Assembly: GCA_900542015.1 (NCBI GenBank)
Contig: UQLY01000007.1
Location: forward strand, 62,001 to 126,000
DNA from: an uncultured Lachnospiraceae bacterium
GTDB taxonomy: Bacteria > Bacillota > Clostridia > Lachnospirales > Lachnospiraceae
DNA: 64,000 bases
Direction: 5' to 3'
In this document: piece by piece, positions 1 through 7,808 of the stretch
Position numbering within the stretch: position 1 is the stretch's first letter
Layout: every line of letters starts with the position of its first letter
Position numbers and translations under genes: made by a program
Notes under the pieces: model-generated
Database searches by the model: none
The model's input: only the letters and a program-made list of their open reading frames with translations
What the model was told of the DNA's origin: nothing

Positions 1-197
1 GAAAAAGCGGGACTTCCATGGCATGTCCCATTGTCAGCGGGCTTGCGGCGCTGTTGATCGAACGGTACCCGTCCATGGAAATCGGACGGCTTATGGCAAA
101 AATCAGAAACGGAACTATTGACTTAAACGAATCCTGGTCAAAGCAGGGATACGGTATGATAGACGGAGAAAAATTATTTCATCAGACCGGTCCCTAA
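1..197 (+). CDS. S8 (subtilisin-like) serine peptidase, C-terminal end only
   Basis: This is the last 64 codons of a gene that begins before the window. The reading frame opens with KAGTSMACPIVSGLAALL, the catalytic-serine segment of the subtilase family (GTSMA with the nucleophilic Ser), and ends at a TAA at 195-197. Family knowledge says this Ser acts with an Asp and a His that would lie upstream and cannot be seen. The remaining tail is short and hydrophilic, with no extra domain after the catalytic one. Substrate and location cannot be judged. A promoter starts seven bases after the stop, so the gene is transcriptionally separate from the next operon. Confidence 0.85.
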   Translation, partial: KSGTSMACPIVSGLAALLIERYPSMEIGRLMAKIRNGTIDLNESWSKQGYGMIDGEKLFHQTGP

Positions 198-203
198 AGA
201 TGA

Positions 204-232
204 TTGACATATAAAGTATGATTGTATACAAT
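204..232 (+). promoter_or_regulatory. Sigma-A-type promoter for the citrate synthase operon
   Basis: TTGACA at 204-209 is followed by exactly 17 bases and TACAAT at 227-232. The first downstream gene starts about 45 bases later with a GAGGAG ribosome site. This is a near-consensus promoter placed correctly for the operon citrate synthase / GntR regulator / isocitrate dehydrogenase. Confidence 0.7.
221..232. promoter_or_regulatory. Perfect 12-bp palindrome overlapping the -10 box, probable GntR operator
   Basis: ATTGTATACAAT reads the same on both strands and covers the -10 element of the operon promoter. Short palindromes of the TTGTATACAA type are common operators of FadR/FCD-subfamily GntR repressors, and such a regulator is the second gene of this operon. 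Binding here would block RNA polymerase. The match of operator to regulator is inference. Confidence 0.5.
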
Positions 233-282
233 AATACAAGAACAAAATGCTACAGATTAAGTTCTGAGAGGAGATCAGGAGT

Positions 283-1725
283 ATGAATATGAATGAAGAG
301 TATGACAGGGGAGATTGTTTTGAAAACAGACCCATTACCATGAATACCCATAATAATCTGTTGGAAATTGAGGAGCACATGTATATTTTGGACGACGTGA
401 AAAAGCCCAATGTCTTCCGGAATATGTTTCCTTATTCGGAAGTGCCAAAAATTCCTTTTAACGACAGAATCGTACCTCACAATATGCCGAAGGAAATCTG
501 GATTACGGATACGACTTTCCGGGACGGTCAGCAGTCCAGGGCGCCTTATACGACGGAGCAGATTGTAACGATTTACGATTATCTGCATAAGCTGGGCGGT
601 CCAAACGGCATGATCCGCGCCAGCGAATTTTTCCTGTATTCCAAAAAGGACAGGGATGCGGTTTATAAGTGCATGGAGCGGGGATATCAGTTTCCGGAGG
701 TTACCAGCTGGATTCGCGCGAGTAAGGAAGATTTCAAGCTTGTCAAAGAGATCGGCATGAAGGAAACCGGCATTCTGGTAAGCTGTTCCGATTATCATAT
801 CTTTTTAAAACTGAAAATGACGAGAAAGCAGGCGATGGAGCATTATCTGAGCGTGGTTCGCGACTGTCTGGAGGAGGGGATCAGCGTCCGCTGCCATCTG
901 GAAGACATTACGAGAGCGGATATTTACGGTTACGTCGTGCCTTTCTGCCTGGAATTGATGAAGCTGATGGAGGAATATAAAATACCGATTAAGGTCCGTG
1001 CCTGCGATACCATGGGATATGGCGTCAACTACGCGGGCGCGGTTATTCCCAGAAGCGTGCAGGGGATTATTTATGCGATCCATACCCATGCGGGCGTGCC
1101 CCACTCCCTGATTGAGTGGCACGGACATAATGATTTTTACAAGGCGGTATCCAATTCCACGACGGCATGGCTCTACGGCTGTTCGGGCGTAAATACTTCT
1201 CTTTTCGGCATTGGCGAGAGAACCGGCAATACGCCTCTGGAGGCGATGGTATTTGAATACGCCCAGCTAAAGGGCGATTTAAACGGCATGGACACAACTG
1301 TGATAACGGAACTGGCGGAATATTATGAAAAGGAAATCGGTTATGAGATTCCGCCGAGGACTCCTTTTGTGGGGAAAAACTTTAACGTGACAAGAGCCGG
1401 AATCCATGCGGACGGTCTTTTGAAAAACGAGGAAATCTATAACATCTTCGATACGGAGAAATTTTTAAACAGACCGGTGCTGTGCGCCGTATCCAATACC
1501 TCGGGGCTTGCGGGAATCGCCCATTGGATCAATACCTATTTCAAACTGTCAAAGGAAGAACAGTTCCAGAAAAACGATCCTTTGATCGTGGCGCTGAAAG
1601 ACTGGGTGGATCAGCAATACGAGGACGGGCGTGTGACGGTTATGACCGACGAGGAGCTGACCCGGCAGATTATTAAGACCTGCAAAGAGCTGGGGCTTGC
1701 CTATCCCGGAGAGAAAAAACAATAA
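283..1725 (+). CDS. Probable Re-citrate synthase (homocitrate/isopropylmalate synthase family)
   Basis: A 480-residue member of the DRE-TIM metallolyase family, which condenses acetyl-CoA with a 2-oxo acid. The N-terminal catalytic motif DTTFRDGQQ lies at about residues 76-84 and the metal-binding HGHND motif at 280-284, followed by GIGERTGNTPLEAMV. Similar proteins are often annotated as homocitrate or isopropylmalate synthase, but in several clostridia this family is the Re-face citrate synthase that makes citrate from oxaloacetate. Here an NADP-isocitrate dehydrogenase follows in the same operon and there is no leucine or lysine gene nearby, so citrate formation for glutamate synthesis is the best reading. 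The start is supported by GAGGAG just upstream. Homocitrate synthase remains an alternative. Confidence 0.75.
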   Translation: MNMNEEYDRGDCFENRPITMNTHNNLLEIEEHMYILDDVKKPNVFRNMFPYSEVPKIPFNDRIVPHNMPKEIWITDTTFRDGQQSRAPYTTEQIVTIYDYLHKLGGPNGMIRASEFFLYSKKDRDAVYKCMERGYQFPEVTSWIRASKEDFKLVKEIGMKETGILVSCSDYHIFLKLKMTRKQAMEHYLSVVRDCLEEGISVRCHLEDITRADIYGYVVPFCLELMKLMEEYKIPIKVRACDTMGYGVNYAGAVIPRSVQGIIYAIHTHAGVPHSLIEWHGHNDFYKAVSNSTTAWLYGCSGVNTSLFGIGERTGNTPLEAMVFEYAQLKGDLNGMDTTVITELAEYYEKEIGYEIPPRTPFVGKNFNVTRAGIHADGLLKNEEIYNIFDTEKFLNRPVLCAVSNTSGLAGIAHWINTYFKLSKEEQFQKNDPLIVALKDWVDQQYEDGRVTVMTDEELTRQIIKTCKELGLAYPGEKKQ

Positions 1726-1740
1726 AAGGAAGAGGAAGTC

Positions 1741-2415
1741 ATGGGCGATTATAATCTGAAAGAAGAGGTTACGGATAAATACTCTTTGCGCGGAAGGGTA
1801 TTTCACAAAATCAGGGACGATATTCTGAACGGAAAGTACAAGGAAAACGATGAACTGCGGGAAGCGGCGATCGGCGAAGAATTGGGCGTGTCCAGGACGC
1901 CGGTCAGGGAAGCGTTCCGTCAGCTGGAGCTGGAGGGACTGATTCGGATCGTGCCCAATAAGGGCGCTTATGTGACCGGGATTACCTCAAAGGATGTGGC
2001 GGATATTTATATGATCCGTTCCCGCCTGGAGGGGCTTTGCGCGGAATGGGCGACGGAGCACATTACCGAAGAACAATTGCAGGAGATGGAGGAAAACGTC
2101 TATCTTGCCGAGTTTCATGCAATGAAGGGGCATACGGAGCAGATTGCGGTACTGGACAACCGGTTCCATGAAATTATGTACGAGGCATGTGACAGCAAGA
2201 TGCTGGAGCATCTGCTTAAGGACTTTCACCAATATGTGTACAGGGTCAGAAAGCAGACCCTTGCCCAGGGAGCGCGGGGCAACGCCTCAAACCATGAACA
2301 CAGGAAAATTATGGAGGCGATCAAGGCGCATGACGGCGAAAGGGCGGCGGAGTTAGCAAAACTCCATATGCTGAAGGCTTATGAAAATATCAGGGAAAAA
2401 GGACTCCTTGATTAA
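1741..2415 (+). CDS. GntR-family regulator, FadR/FCD subfamily
   Basis: A 224-residue one-component regulator. Residues about 15-80 form the winged helix-turn-helix, with the family signature ELGVSRTPVREAFRQLELEG; the helical C-terminal FCD domain (from about residue 90) usually binds an organic acid through a metal held by Asp/His residues. It sits 15 bases after the citrate synthase gene and 29 before isocitrate dehydrogenase. It therefore probably controls this operon in response to a citrate-pathway acid, perhaps through the palindrome at 221-232. The effector is not identifiable from sequence. Confidence 0.85.
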   Translation: MGDYNLKEEVTDKYSLRGRVFHKIRDDILNGKYKENDELREAAIGEELGVSRTPVREAFRQLELEGLIRIVPNKGAYVTGITSKDVADIYMIRSRLEGLCAEWATEHITEEQLQEMEENVYLAEFHAMKGHTEQIAVLDNRFHEIMYEACDSKMLEHLLKDFHQYVYRVRKQTLAQGARGNASNHEHRKIMEAIKAHDGERAAELAKLHMLKAYENIREKGLLD

Positions 2416-2444
2416 AAAATATAACAAAACGGAGGATATGACAC

Positions 2445-3650
2445 ATGGCAAAAATTCAGATGAAAACACCCCTTGTAGAGATGGACGGAGACGAAATGAC
2501 CCGGATTCTCTGGAAGATGATTAAGGACGAGCTGTTGCTGCCTTATATCGACTTAAAGACGGAGTATTATGATCTGGGACTTACATACAGAAACGAAACC
2601 AACGATCAGGTAACCGTTGACAGCGCGGAAGCGACAAAGAAATACGGCGTTGCCGTAAAGTGCGCGACGATCACGCCAAACGCGGCACGTATGACCGAAT
2701 ATAACCTGAAGGAAATGTGGAAGAGCCCCAACGGAACCATCCGTGCGGCGCTGGACGGCACCGTATTCCGCACGCCCATTGTGGTAAAAGGAATCGAACC
2801 CTGCGTCAGAAATTGGGAAAAGCCGATTACTTTGGCGCGTCATGCCTATGGAGACGTGTATAAGAATACGGAGATAAAGGTGCCGGGACCGGGAAAGGCG
2901 GAGCTGGTATTTACCGACGAAAACGGCAATGAGACAAGAGAGCTGATCCATGACTTTACCGGAGCGGGCATCATTCAGGGTATCCACAATACCGAAAAAT
3001 CCATTTCCAGCTTTGCAAGAGCATGTTTTAACTATGCGCTGGATACAAAGCAGGATCTCTGGTTCGCTACAAAAGATACGATTTCCAAAAAGTACGACCA
3101 TACCTTTAAAGATATCTTCCAGGAGATTTTTGACGCGGAGTATAAGGAAAAATTCGACGCGGCGGGAATTGAATATTTCTATACGCTGATTGACGACGCC
3201 GTGGCGCGCGTCATGAAAGCAAAGGGCGGTTTTATCTGGGCATGTAAAAATTATGACGGCGATGTCATGAGCGATATGGTCAGCAGCGCTTTCGGTTCCC
3301 TTGCCATGATGACCTCCGTGCTCGTATCTCCTTCGGGCGTATATGAATACGAAGCGGCGCACGGAACCGTTCAGAGACATTATTATAAACACTTAAAGGG
3401 AGAGGAGACCTCCACCAACTCGGTAGCTACGATTTTTGCATGGACCGGAGCGCTGAGAAAGAGAGGAGAGCTGGATCAGATTCCCGAACTGATGGAATTT
3501 GCCGACAAGCTGGAGAAGGCGACGATTGCAACCATCGAATCCGGCAGAATGACAAAGGATTTGGCATTGATAACTTCTTTAAAAGATGTTACAGTACTGA
3601 ATAGTGAGGATTTCATTAAGGAAATCAGAAAAACGTTTGAGGAAATGTAA
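2445..3650 (+). CDS. icd: NADP-dependent isocitrate dehydrogenase (dimeric type)
   Basis: A 401-residue enzyme converting isocitrate to 2-oxoglutarate and CO2 with reduction of NADP. It opens with [20 protein letters not shown], and the substrate-loop region [14 protein letters not shown] near residue 95 and the terminal-half [13 protein letters not shown] motif are those of the eukaryote-like subfamily II enzymes, whose usual length is 400-415. An AGGA ribosome site precedes the start. With the upstream citrate synthase it supplies 2-oxoglutarate for glutamate synthesis; no aconitase gene is in this window. Confidence 0.95.
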   Translation: MAKIQMKTPLVEMDGDEMTRILWKMIKDELLLPYIDLKTEYYDLGLTYRNETNDQVTVDSAEATKKYGVAVKCATITPNAARMTEYNLKEMWKSPNGTIRAALDGTVFRTPIVVKGIEPCVRNWEKPITLARHAYGDVYKNTEIKVPGPGKAELVFTDENGNETRELIHDFTGAGIIQGIHNTEKSISSFARACFNYALDTKQDLWFATKDTISKKYDHTFKDIFQEIFDAEYKEKFDAAGIEYFYTLIDDAVARVMKAKGGFIWACKNYDGDVMSDMVSSAFGSLAMMTSVLVSPSGVYEYEAAHGTVQRHYYKHLKGEETSTNSVATIFAWTGALRKRGELDQIPELMEFADKLEKATIATIESGRMTKDLALITSLKDVTVLNSEDFIKEIRKTFEEM

Positions 3651-3655
3651 TTTTC

Positions 3656-5086
3656 ATGGATTTTATATCGGTTGCGTATCTTGCATTTTTATGTGTTTTA
3701 GCGATTTTGTATTATCTGGTACCGAAAAACAGGCAGTGGATTCTACTGCTTGTTTCCGGTATCTTTTTTTATAGCTGTTTTTCCCTGAAAATGTGGATTT
3801 TTCTGCTGTTTACGGCGGTTACGACTTATCTTTACGCCCGTTATGCCGCAGGGAACGGAAAATGGCTGGGGGCTGTAATTGTCATAAACGTCACGGCGCT
3901 TCTTTTGTTAAAAACCGTCTCTTCCGGGCTTGGCTTTGTCAACAGGCTGGGACTTGACCGTTTTGCGGTGCTTCTGCCCGTGGGCATTTCCTTTTATACG
4001 CTGCAGACCATAGCCTATATGGTGGACGTGCATAAGGGGAAAATAAAACCGCAGAAGAATTTTTTGAAATATTTGTTGTTTATAACCTTTTTCCCGCAGA
4101 TTTTACAGGGACCGATCCCGCGGTACGAGGAGCTTTTCCCGCAGCTTGAGCAGGGACATGATTTAAAAGAGCAAAACATAAGAAACGGCTTGTATCTGAT
4201 TCTTTGGGGATTTTTTCAAAAAATGGTCATTGCGGACCGCTGCAATCTTGTGGTCAATGAGATTTTTGCTAATTATGTAAACTATGACGGGCTTTATTTC
4301 TGGATTGCGGGAATCTTGTACAGCATACAGCTATATACGGATTTTGCCGGCTGCGTATCCATCGCGTCGGGCAGCGCGCAACTGTTTGGGATAAGACTTT
4401 CGCAGAATTTCAACCATCCCTATTTTGCCGTATCCGTCAAGGATTTCTGGCGCAGATGGCACATTTCCTTAAGCAGCTTTTTGCGGGACTATGTTTATAT
4501 TCCTCTGGGCGGAAACAGAAAAGGAAAAATCAGAAAGTGGCTCAATATCATGATTACTTTTACGGTCAGCGGAATCTGGCACGGGATCGGCACTCATTAT
4601 CTGGCGTGGGGATTGCTTCACGGCTTTTTCCAGGTCGCCGGGGAGATTCTGATGCCTGTGAAAGAGGGACTTTTAAAGCTCACAGGCATGAAAAGGGGCT
4701 GTTTTGCCCATCGGATGTTCAGCAGGCTTTTTACCTGTTTCCTGGTTATGGTCGCATGGATCTTTTTCCGTGCGGAAAATACCTCCAAGGCAATTTATAT
4801 GACCGCCCATCTTTTTACGAAGTGGAACCCCTGGATTTTGGTTTCGGGACAGCTCTACGCCCTGGGGCTTGCAGAGGAAGAATGGCTGTTGCTGATTTTA
4901 TGCGTACTTTTACTGGCTGCAGTCGGAATTTTGCATGAAAAAGGCGTTTTTATCCGGGAGGCTTTTGCAAAGCAGCCGCTGATTTTCCGGTGGATGGTTC
5001 TGTTTGCGGGGATTTTTGTGATTTTGATTGCTGGCGTTTACGGACCGGGATATGATTCGGCACAGTTTATTTATGGAGGATTTTAG
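3656..5086 (+). CDS. MBOAT-family O-acyltransferase (AlgI/DltB-like)
   Basis: A 476-residue polytopic membrane protein. The conserved MBOAT core is clear: QGPIPRYEEL near residue 155, FWRRWHISLSSFLRDYVYIP, then SGIWHGIGTHYLAWGLLHG containing the invariant histidine (about residue 309). Proteins of this family move acyl groups across the membrane onto cell-surface polymers such as alginate, teichoic acid or exopolysaccharide. The gene starts five bases after icd and abuts the next gene with no gap, so it is translated together with the SGNH-like protein that follows. There are no dltA or dltC genes, so a D-alanine teichoic-acid system is not supported; the acceptor is unknown. Confidence 0.85.
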   Translation: MDFISVAYLAFLCVLAILYYLVPKNRQWILLLVSGIFFYSCFSLKMWIFLLFTAVTTYLYARYAAGNGKWLGAVIVINVTALLLLKTVSSGLGFVNRLGLDRFAVLLPVGISFYTLQTIAYMVDVHKGKIKPQKNFLKYLLFITFFPQILQGPIPRYEELFPQLEQGHDLKEQNIRNGLYLILWGFFQKMVIADRCNLVVNEIFANYVNYDGLYFWIAGILYSIQLYTDFAGCVSIASGSAQLFGIRLSQNFNHPYFAVSVKDFWRRWHISLSSFLRDYVYIPLGGNRKGKIRKWLNIMITFTVSGIWHGIGTHYLAWGLLHGFFQVAGEILMPVKEGLLKLTGMKRGCFAHRMFSRLFTCFLVMVAWIFFRAENTSKAIYMTAHLFTKWNPWILVSGQLYALGLAEEEWLLLILCVLLLAAVGILHEKGVFIREAFAKQPLIFRWMVLFAGIFVILIAGVYGPGYDSAQFIYGGF

Positions 5087-6541
5087 ATGAAAAAGTGGAA
5101 GACCGCCATAAAGATCATAGCTTTTATCTGCATTTTTGCCGTTTTGTTCCTGTATGTACAGGAAATGCTGCGGGATAAATGGGCGGAAGGAGAATACAAT
5201 GTAACCGCAAAGGTAAAGGGCTTCTATGCGGAGGAAGAAAATACGCTGGACGTAATATTTATCGGTTCCAGCCAGATGTATGCGGATATGGCGCCCGGGG
5301 TTTTGTTTCATGAGTACGGGATTACCTCTTATGATTTCTGCGCCAACGAACAGCCCTTGTGGATTTCCTATTATTATATCAAGGAAGCGTTAAAGCGACA
5401 GGACCCCAAGGTCATTGTATTGGACGTTTTTACGGTTTACGGAGACGATTATGAAGAGGAAGGGGTAACCCATATCAATTTAGATGATCTTCCCATGTCC
5501 GTAAATAAAATCATGGCGATTAAGGACAGCGTTCCGGCGGGAATGCGCTATGCCTATTATTTTCCCCTTGCCAAATACCACAATACATGGACGGATTTTT
5601 ATGAAGGAAAGGCGCAGCTTGCCTTTTATGACGAAAAAGATCCCTATAAAGGGTATTCGCCTTTTGTATTTGCGGCGGAATATGGAGAAAGCGCGCCCGA
5701 CGAGGTCGTGAACCAGACGGAAACGGAGCCGCTTCCGGAGCGGGCGGAGTATTGGCTCAGGGAAATCATTTCCCTATGCGAGGAAGAAAGCGTTCCTCTT
5801 GTCCTGATCAAGACCCCCAACGGCAACGCGCAGAGACAGAAACTCTACAACAGCGTGGAATTGCTTGCAAAGGAGACGGGAACGCCCTTTTTGAATATGA
5901 ATGTGCTGTTGGACGGACAGGCGCATGTTAACGTGCTGCAGGCGGAACGGATTTCCTTGCTGATGGGAGAGTATCTGACCGCGCATTATGAATTTGAGGA
6001 TAAACGAAATGATCCCGGCTATGCACAATGGGCGGCGGATTCGGAACTGTTTTACAGACAGAAGGCAAAATGCCTGCTCATAAACGCCGGAAACTATGAG
6101 GAATATCTTTCCCTGCTGACAGATCCGGACTATGTGGTCTGCATCAGCGCTAAAAACAGCGCAAAACTGCCTTTTTCGGCAGAGGATATCGCAGCCTTTA
6201 ACAATGCGCTGGGGCTGCACTGCAGTCTGGATGAAAATCCCGATACGCCCTATGTAGTCATTCTGGATGGAGGAGAGGTTGTATATGAGACACCTCAAAA
6301 CAATGAGCCGGGAGCGGAGGCGCAAGCTGACGAAGCTTCAACGGAATTGTACGGATTGCAGATCACGGTAACTTCTCCGAAAGCCGCGCCCGACAGCGCC
6401 GCTTCCATAATCATAAACGGCACCGATTTTTCCATGGACGCCGACGGTTTCAACATCGCTGTCTACGACAAGGTATTAGGCGAACTCTTTGAAATGTCCG
6501 CTCTGGACGCCACCCAGGATATGAAAATAATCAGAGAATAA
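5087..6541 (+). CDS. Membrane-anchored SGNH/GDSL-like protein, partner of the MBOAT
   Basis: A 484-residue protein with one N-terminal membrane anchor (about residues 7-25) and the rest predicted outside. After the anchor, DVIFIGSSQMYADM has the GSSxxY form of the SGNH nucleophile block (residues about 60-65), as in DltD/AlgX-type partners of MBOAT enzymes. Residues about 330 onward form an extra acidic domain I do not recognise. It begins immediately after the MBOAT stop, which fits a two-step O-acylation system: membrane transfer, then attachment to the polymer outside. The catalytic Asp-His pair cannot be placed with certainty. Confidence 0.7.
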   Translation: MKKWKTAIKIIAFICIFAVLFLYVQEMLRDKWAEGEYNVTAKVKGFYAEEENTLDVIFIGSSQMYADMAPGVLFHEYGITSYDFCANEQPLWISYYYIKEALKRQDPKVIVLDVFTVYGDDYEEEGVTHINLDDLPMSVNKIMAIKDSVPAGMRYAYYFPLAKYHNTWTDFYEGKAQLAFYDEKDPYKGYSPFVFAAEYGESAPDEVVNQTETEPLPERAEYWLREIISLCEEESVPLVLIKTPNGNAQRQKLYNSVELLAKETGTPFLNMNVLLDGQAHVNVLQAERISLLMGEYLTAHYEFEDKRNDPGYAQWAADSELFYRQKAKCLLINAGNYEEYLSLLTDPDYVVCISAKNSAKLPFSAEDIAAFNNALGLHCSLDENPDTPYVVILDGGEVVYETPQNNEPGAEAQADEASTELYGLQITVTSPKAAPDSAASIIINGTDFSMDADGFNIAVYDKVLGELFEMSALDATQDMKIIRE

Positions 6542-6732
6542 AATGGTGTCAAGATTTCTTTTAGCGATATAAAATGATGTGGGCAGATATAAGAAAATAC
6601 CATACTATGCGAGGGTGAAAGTACTCGCTGGTCCTGCTATTCCGTATAAGGCAATACTATGATTAACAAATTTACACATGATTGCTATTATGGCATAAAA
6701 TTTGATAAAGCTAACTATTTTGGGAGGGACAT

Positions 6733-7350
6733 ATGTTAAATAATAGAGGATTTGATTTATGGGCAGATGATTATGATAAGAGTGTCGGGCTGTCTGATGA
6801 AGATGGAACATATCCGTTTGCAGGATACAAAGATGTATTAAATAAAATATATAGTAGTGTATTATCTCACTCTGGGAAAGTTGTGTTAGATATTGGTTTT
6901 GGAACCGGAACACTTACATCCAAACTTTATGAAAATGGATGTGAGATCTATGGACAAGATTTTTCAAACAGAATGATAGAACTCGCTTACGAAAAAATGC
7001 CCAATGCTAAACTATTTCAAGGAGATTTTTCAGTAGGGTTGGCAAATGAATTGACACAAAATAAATACGATTCAATAATTGCTACCTACTCATTGCATCA
7101 CCTTACTGATGCACAGAAAGTGGATTTTCTTAATATGCTAATGAGTTTATTGAACGATGATGGTTGTATCTATATTGGAGATGTCGCTTTCGCAACTCGT
7201 AGGGATATGGAAGATTGTAAAATACAGATGGGTAACGAGTGGGATGATGATGAGATATACTTTATTTTTGATGAATTGAAAGAATACTTCCCTCAAGTAG
7301 AATTTGAACGGATTTCTCATTGTGCCGGAGTATTTTATCTAAGAAGATAA
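6733..7350 (+). CDS. Class I SAM-dependent methyltransferase
   Basis: A 205-residue protein with the SAM-binding motif VVLDIGFGTGTLT at about residues 55-67, an acidic end to the second strand (YGQDFS), and ATYSLHHLTDAQK as the post-II/III region. Length is normal for small free-standing methyltransferases. The substrate is unknown. A GGGAGG ribosome site lies just before the start. Base and codon use are clearly more AT-rich than the metabolic genes before it, so it was probably acquired horizontally. The 190 bases separating it from the previous gene show no gene I can support. Confidence 0.85.
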   Translation: MLNNRGFDLWADDYDKSVGLSDEDGTYPFAGYKDVLNKIYSSVLSHSGKVVLDIGFGTGTLTSKLYENGCEIYGQDFSNRMIELAYEKMPNAKLFQGDFSVGLANELTQNKYDSIIATYSLHHLTDAQKVDFLNMLMSLLNDDGCIYIGDVAFATRRDMEDCKIQMGNEWDDDEIYFIFDELKEYFPQVEFERISHCAGVFYLRR

Positions 7351-7408
7351 ATTATAGATTCAAATAAGGGTTTACAATCAAAAATCTCTCTTACCGTCAC
7401 AGATAGTA

Positions 7409-7702
7409 ATGCGTGATTTTATGGAAAAGGTATTATACGGCGATATGAGAAGATACAAGCGAAAACGAGAAAATCGTTGGAAATACAGGCTTTTTTCTCG
7501 CTTCAATAAACACTCGCAAGAAGTTATAAGACGATTTCCGTCTATAAAATCAATAAAAAATTACCATAAAAAATTATTGAAAAAAGAATTTGCTGAAATT
7601 AAGCCAGCAATCTGCTTTGGACAGGCATCAATAGAGTATTTGCACAGAGAAAAAATAATCACAACGATCAAAGGAAACCGTTATAAAAACGCCGGCACTT
7701 AA
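7409..7702 (+). CDS. Doubtful short ORF running into a repeat element
   Basis: A possible 97-residue, very basic, AT-rich product with no domain I recognise. No ribosome site precedes either candidate start (7409 or 7421), and its last 17 codons are read through the left arm of the structured repeat at 7653-7782. It may be a decayed gene truncated by the repeat, or not coding at all. The Lys/Arg-rich N-terminal half could be a remnant of an accessory gene linked to the preceding methyltransferase. Confidence 0.2.
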   Translation: MRDFMEKVLYGDMRRYKRKRENRWKYRLFSRFNKHSQEVIRRFPSIKSIKNYHKKLLKKEFAEIKPAICFGQASIEYLHREKIITTIKGNRYKNAGT

Positions 7703-7782
7703 TCCGCGTATTCTGCGGATTTATGTGCCGCTGCGTTTTTATCCGAGCGAAAGCGCGTTTCCTTTGATCGTTGTGATTATTT
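7653..7782 (+). repeat. Structured repeat element, copy A
   Basis: A perfect 26-bp inverted repeat (7653-7678 with 7757-7782) encloses the shared core. Inside are AAAAACGC/GCGTTTTT, then CGGCAC/GTGCCG, then AATCCGC/GCGGATT as one nested hairpin, followed by a GCGAAAGC mini-hairpin and closed by GGAAAC/GTTTCC. The outer stem is unrelated to those of the other copies. It lies between converging genes; the A-rich flank at 7651-7656 gives a U-run on the minus strand, so it can act as terminator for the ABC-F gene. The inner stem has C-G where copies B and C have T-A on both sides, a compensatory change. Confidence 0.85.
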
Positions 7783-7808
7783 CTTCCGGGGATATCCATT
7801 ACCCCCTT

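Noticed and set aside
2553..3392. 279-codon open frame on the minus strand inside icd
   Set aside because: It mirrors the conserved icd frame exactly, has no ribosome site, and its product is rich in Cys, Arg and His as expected for an antisense shadow.
6542..6732. Fragment reading ARVKVLAGPAIPYKAI in the gap before the methyltransferase
   Set aside because: It is only about 20 codons, has no start or ribosome site, and I cannot match it to a transposon protein with confidence.
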